Below are positions 60,094 to 64,000 of a stretch of DNA of 64,000 bases, piece by piece. Positions within the stretch are counted from its first letter, which is position 1, and every line of letters begins with the position of its first letter. The notes under the pieces are model-generated. The model was not told the origin of the DNA and did no database searches. It was given only the letters and a program-made list of their open reading frames with translations. The DNA lies in assembly GCA_020740775.1 (NCBI GenBank), contig JAHEWK010000002.1, forward strand, positions 2,108,001-2,172,000, written 5' to 3'. A program made the position numbers and the translations under genes. This stretch comes from Ilyonectria destructans (taxonomy: Eukaryota; Ascomycota; Sordariomycetes; Hypocreales; Nectriaceae).

Positions 60094-61190
60094 TCATGTC
60101 ATAACACGATGCTTCACAGTGGCCTTGTGTCTCTCAAGACCATCTCTGCGGGCAAACTTTCGTTTTTTGGGAGGGTTTGGACAGCCAGGAACGTCGCAGC
60201 GCCACGGCTTCCGATGTTTGTTGCAGTGTTGTCTGCGTTGGTGGTTAGCGGATGGTGAACGTCTCCAATGGATCCAGATAAGCTGAATGGGCTAAGTGGC
60301 AAGCGTACGCAAAGGATGAATTCCGATCAAAGAGCACTAGGTTGCCGTCCTTGTCTACCCCACCCTTGTCACAACGATGTCCCAGGGGGCAGTAGTACGA
60401 GCCCTTGCCTCTCTGCTTTAGAGCTTCCATGTCGATCCTGGCGAATTGCTCGTCCTCGTCCTCGTCCTCCTCCGAGTCATCTGACATGGATGCAATGTCG
60501 CAGGGCGAGGAGGGGTGACCGGGGGACATTTGTGACGTCGGAAGTGCCTTTTGACTGCCGTGGACTCTAGTCTCTGCCTCGCTTGCCACTACCGGAGGTC
60601 GCGTCAACGGAGTTCGCTTCATCTCGAAGGACGAGAAGGCGGTCTGCTGAACTGGCACTGGCGAATCGGGCGAGGCAGGAGGAACTGGCAACCAAATCTC
60701 CTGGACCTCACGGGAGAACTTCTCGGTCAGATCCCGGATTTTACTATCAAGGGCATGTTAGCCGGGCTTGGTCACAATGACAAAGGTCACAACACGTTGA
60801 CCAACGATAGGTATGCGGTGTGCGCGTGGGATTGTCTTACCATAGTCTTCGAAGTTCTACATCCATGAGGAAGAGGGGAGACAGTTCGGAGACGTGGTTC
60901 CCTAGCCTCGACTGCTCATGCGCATCGACAACTGCCATCTCCACATGCGACCCATTAGCCAGGTTGTCGGTCAAGCGGGACCACATGCGCGCAGCCTGGG
61001 TCAGGTAGTCTCCCATGTCACTGATTAGAGTCTTGGGATGGATGGGTGGCGTCGACGCTGGTGCCGGGGCTGTCATGGACACTTCCCTGGTAGCAATTTC
61101 CAGCTGGCGGCGGACCAAAGCCTCCAGGGTGCTGGTGGACGCGGCATTGATTCCGGACTCGAAAACGTGCACCACTGACGGGATCGACAT
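60094..61190 (-). CDS. C2H2 zinc finger protein, fungal-specific
   Basis: 307 residues assembled from three exons: 61190-60841, 60743-60309 and 60232-60094. Introns are 97 nt (GTAAGA donor, CTAAC branch site, TAG acceptor) and 76 nt (GTACGC donor, CTAAC branch site, CAG acceptor). Residues 1-117 are helical, opening SIPSVVHVFESGINAASTSTL and resembling the N-terminus of other fungal C2H2 proteins. The middle has many SP sites and an acidic run (SDDSEEDEDEDEQF). The C-terminal 75 residues hold paired zinc-binding segments: YYCPLGHRCDKGG... to AQHCNKH, a long-loop finger, and WRCDVPGCPNPPKKRKFARRDGLERHKATVKH, a second C2H2 finger. The first pair is C-x5-C, wider than the usual C-x2-4-C. Probably a transcription factor in the nucleus (inference). 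The frame breaks up without the splicing. Divergent from the gene starting at 63262. Confidence 0.82.
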
Positions 61191-63261
61191 GGTGTGCAAA
61201 GTAAGGATGGAGCAATGGAGCGAGTGAGGTTAGTTTGCCTCAGACTATCCCACGCTCAGCAGTGCCACGGTTCCGGCCCAATGCACTGGGCCAACCACGC
61301 GGGACCTAGTGGTAGCGGGCAGCTGGTAGCACGGAGGCTAATCAAGGGAGCGCCCGGGGGCCAATTCGGGGCGGCGCGGCGCGCGGCGCGGAGACGGCGG
61401 GAGATGCAAAAAGCTCTTTGGAAAGGGGAGGGGAGGGGAGGGGAATGGCGGATAGCAGGAGGCAGATGGAGGGTCAGGCCTGGGGGGGTAGGACTCGGGC
61501 TCTCAGCAGAAGAAAAGGGATGCGCAGGTCGGCAACAGAGGGCAAAGCGTGACCGACGGTAGATATTCTTAGGCGGGTTGCGTGGTACCTTTGATAGGGG
61601 CGGGCCAGCAGCGACCGTTCGGCACACCCTCGAGCTTGCTCGTGAGCGGTGTCACACGGTGAGAGTTGCGAGCGATGCGAATGTTGAGAGAGCGTTGAGG
61701 GCGTCGAGAGCGTCGTGATCCGCGGAGAGAAGGACGACAGCGAAGGGGGTATTTCGACGGCGAGACGGATGACCTGACGCTGCCTTTTCTTGCCGCCCGC
61801 CCTTGGACACAGGTTCTTATGAGGCCGGTGAGAGGCAAGACACGCGGTCCTGGGCACGGGCACAGCTTTTCGGATGGGTGACGGGTGATGGGGGAAGAGG
61901 GAACAAGGGTGATGTGGGAAGAGACAACAAGGCGAGGGGGGCGCTAATGCACGGGGGGGCGCCAGCAGCCGTCTCACGGCTTGTACCTCGACGGCCAGGC
62001 ACTGTCTCTTTGTACGGCCTGGGAGGGTCTCCAGGGAGGGTCTAGGTCTCCGACCAGTCGATCAGGCTCTGTGGTGTGTGTGCGGTTATCCCAGGGGTTC
62101 CCGGTCGATTCTTGATGGATCCCTGGTCGATCCCTGGTCGATTCCTGGTCGATTCCTAGCCGATTCGTGTCCGTTTCCATTCCGCCCTGGCGCCCAATTG
62201 CACTTTGCTTTGCTTCCATGTCGCTGGCCGCCCGCAATCCGCCCCGCTGGTCGCCCGCGCTGCTGCCCTCCCATCTCCCATCACACCCTCCATGGCCCGT
62301 CCGTGCCCCGTTTACCACCTGTCCGTGCCCTGTTCACCACCCGTCCGTGTCCCTTCCACCACCCCGTCCATCCCGCCAGAGGCGCGTGAGGCGCGCCAGA
62401 CGATGGTGGGCGAGCTTCCTGCTCAATTTGCCCGCACACACTCTCGATCGCCAGCGGGCAACACAGCGCTGGCCATCGTGAGGCGGCGTGCTACTAACCA
62501 TTGGAAAAGCACCGTTCATGCCCTTGTGCCAAGGCTGCGTCTGGCCCCAAGGTCGAGAGCTCCCTCTGATGTGGGGAGCGGCTTGCGTCCAACCACCAAG
62601 CTTGTTGTCGCCAGCACCTCCGCCCTCAGCGATGGGAACGGGGGCCCAGACGCAGGCGACGCCCTACCATGGTCGACGTGCCTTTTAATGCAGGTGTCTC
62701 CCCAGACTCGCTCACACCATGCTCATGCTCTTCTGACTCTGCTACAACACCCCTCGGTTGTCTCCTCTCCCGCCCCCTTCCCTTCCATTGTTTTCTCCTC
62801 TCGCCCCCGCAATCCCAGTGGTCCCTCCCCCCCTTCCTCCAATCCACTGATCCCACTCCTGGACGGCGTGGATTTTTGCCTTGAAGCGAACCAGTCTGTT
62901 GGTATCCTCGAGGTCGGACGCACCTTACCGAGAGAACTTTCCCCTCCCCCCCACCTAGTCCCGGCGCCCCCGTCGATCCTCTCTCTAGTCCGTGGCCTTG
63001 TTGTCGCCCGGCCTTCTCTTGTCGTCGCTTGTTCTCGCCGCCGCTCCTGCCCTGCCTGCTGCTTGCCGTTTGCTGCTGTGACCCGCCTCCCCGGCCATCT
63101 CCGACTGGTGGTGCCACTCCATCTTGTTCTCTCCTCTCTCTCGACTGCATACCGCAGCATACCGCAGCATTGAGCATTGCTTAGCACTGCAGGCTTGTCG
63201 GAAGCTCTCTCCGACGCGTCTAGCACTCTGCTTGGCCTGAGCGCCGCGGCAAGCTGCTCAA
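61191..63261. promoter_or_regulatory. 2-kb divergent intergenic region
   Basis: Separates the starts of the zinc finger gene (minus) and the gene at 63262 (plus). It carries an 11-bp tandem repeat. From about 62680 to 63250 the + strand is C/T-rich, probably promoter and leader of the gene at 63262. Long open frames (for example plus 62205-63173) are products of this skewed composition. Confidence 0.5.
62103..62168. repeat. GGTCGATTCCT 11-bp tandem repeat
   Basis: Six successive 11-bp units with consensus GGTCGATYCCT; units 3-5 differ by one base or less, and outer units are degenerate. A further weak unit may follow to 62179. Confidence 0.85.
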
Positions 63262-64000
63262 ATGGAGGACTCAACAGGCTCTGATCGTCCACTGAAGCGT
63301 GTCAAGTATGCGCAACAGGAGGACGTTTCCATTGCCACCCTCCCAGGGAACATGGCCATGGGGACCATCAGGCCTGTCGACAACGTCCCTGGCTCTCTAC
63401 CTGATGCCCCATTGTTTGCAACCCCGTGGTCGCTGCAGTCAGGCTTGACGTCTCCATCGGAGATGCTCTTGTCCCTCTCTGAGGATCTCAACCATTCATG
63501 GGCCACAGCCCTTCCAGGTGAGGAAACATGCCGTCAACTGTCCTTGTCCCTACCAAGTACCTTCAACTTCACCATCCTTCCTCTTCTCTCCCCGACCCTC
63601 TCTCCCTCTGATTCACCTTGTCTTGACTGGCCACTGTCACCCTTCATCGGCCCTTGATGGATCGAGTTATGGGTCCTGGGGCCCTCGGTGGTGTAACCAA
63701 GGGCCGTGAGAAAAGACAACATGCAGCCACCCCGCTCGCATCCTCGCTTTCACCTTCACCTAGTCGCCCAACAATCTCCCATCTTTCCCCGTTCTCCATC
63801 TTGTCCAACTCTCGGTCCCCACCCGCATCCCATTGAAAGGTGTCGAGGCTGCTCAATGCCCTAATCATGCCATGGTCGACTTTCAAGTCGGTGAGCTAAC
63901 ATTCCATGTAGCACCGCATTCTGCAGGGCTGGACTTCGAACATCACTCCGCCACACCTGGCCAACGTCAAACTTTGTCTCATCAGGTTTCTCATCAGTCC
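63262..64000 (+). CDS. Unrecognised protein, N-terminal exons only (3' partial)
   Basis: Exon 1 at 63262-63517 begins MEDSTGSDRPLKRVKYAQQE, with a PLKRVKY patch that resembles a nuclear localisation signal, and runs to WATALP. A GTGAGG donor follows at 63518. The next exon most simply begins at 63912 (CTAAC branch site, TAG acceptor) and is open in the matching phase to the window end, encoding APHSAGLDFEHHSATPGQRQ and onward. An alternative CAG acceptor 15 bases later keeps the same frame. The intron would be about 394 nt, long for this window, so a missed small exon is possible. A fungal transcription factor is a guess from the basic N-terminus and the large divergent promoter; no domain is visible. 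Confidence 0.5.

Noticed and set aside
62205..63173. 322-codon open frame on the plus strand
   Set aside because: It lies in C/T-skewed promoter-like sequence, is Pro/Ser/Arg/Leu low-complexity and has no domain; open length is explained by lack of A/G-rich stop codons.

Overview
The window is nuclear DNA of a filamentous ascomycete (Pezizomycotina, most likely a Sordariomycete; this placement is inference from gene content and gene structure). Genes are single-exon or carry short GT-AG introns of about 55-135 nt with CTAAC/CTGAC-like branch sites. Intergenic spaces are long, and the content is typically fungal: a NOT1 scaffold, CDK1, a Pho85-type cyclin, a HET-domain protein, an amadoriase-like oxidase and a MET10 flavoprotein. 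No CRISPR array, plasmid, phage or intact transposon was seen.

Layout. 0-7 kb: the C-terminal 1,854 residues of NOT1 (5' end outside the window) convergent with a PhzF-family isomerase. 7-10.9 kb: gene-free, rich in simple repeats. 10.9-16.6 kb: a conserved nuclear protein with a possible GDS1-type winged helix, then a divergent pair (OMS1-like mitochondrial methyltransferase and IMPACT/UPF0029 protein) sharing a 402-bp promoter, then a tRNA-Ser(AGA). 17.7-29.2 kb: CDK1 (cdc2) and a PCL/Pho85-type cyclin on the same strand, separated by about 7 kb with no recognisable gene plus a possible 2.2-kb cyclin leader. 31-37.3 kb: a copper P1B-ATPase and a HET-domain protein, both on the minus strand. 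37.3-42.3 kb: gene-poor, with one short Cys-rich open segment. 42.3-48.2 kb: a dicarboxylate/acidic amino acid symporter (SLC1/DAACS fold) and the sulfite reductase flavoprotein MET10. 48.2-55 kb: gene-poor with several short tandem repeats. 55-64 kb: an amadoriase/sarcosine oxidase-like flavoenzyme, a three-exon C2H2 zinc finger gene, and the first exons of an unrecognised gene that runs off the right end.

Most genes are housekeeping and there is no biosynthetic cluster. Functional themes are mRNA decay (NOT1), translational control (IMPACT), cell cycle (CDK1 and cyclin), metal homeostasis (Cu-ATPase), sulfur assimilation (MET10) and nonself recognition (HET). Exon boundaries for all spliced genes were derived by hand from splice signals and reading frame, and each spliced model gives an intact frame. 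No clearly new multi-gene system was found. The points most worth a second look are the start-overlapping uORF of OMS1, the stop-free in-frame intron of the winged-helix-like gene, the atypical hairpin loops of the symporter, the large empty interval between two cell-cycle genes, and the gene-poor interval next to the HET gene.
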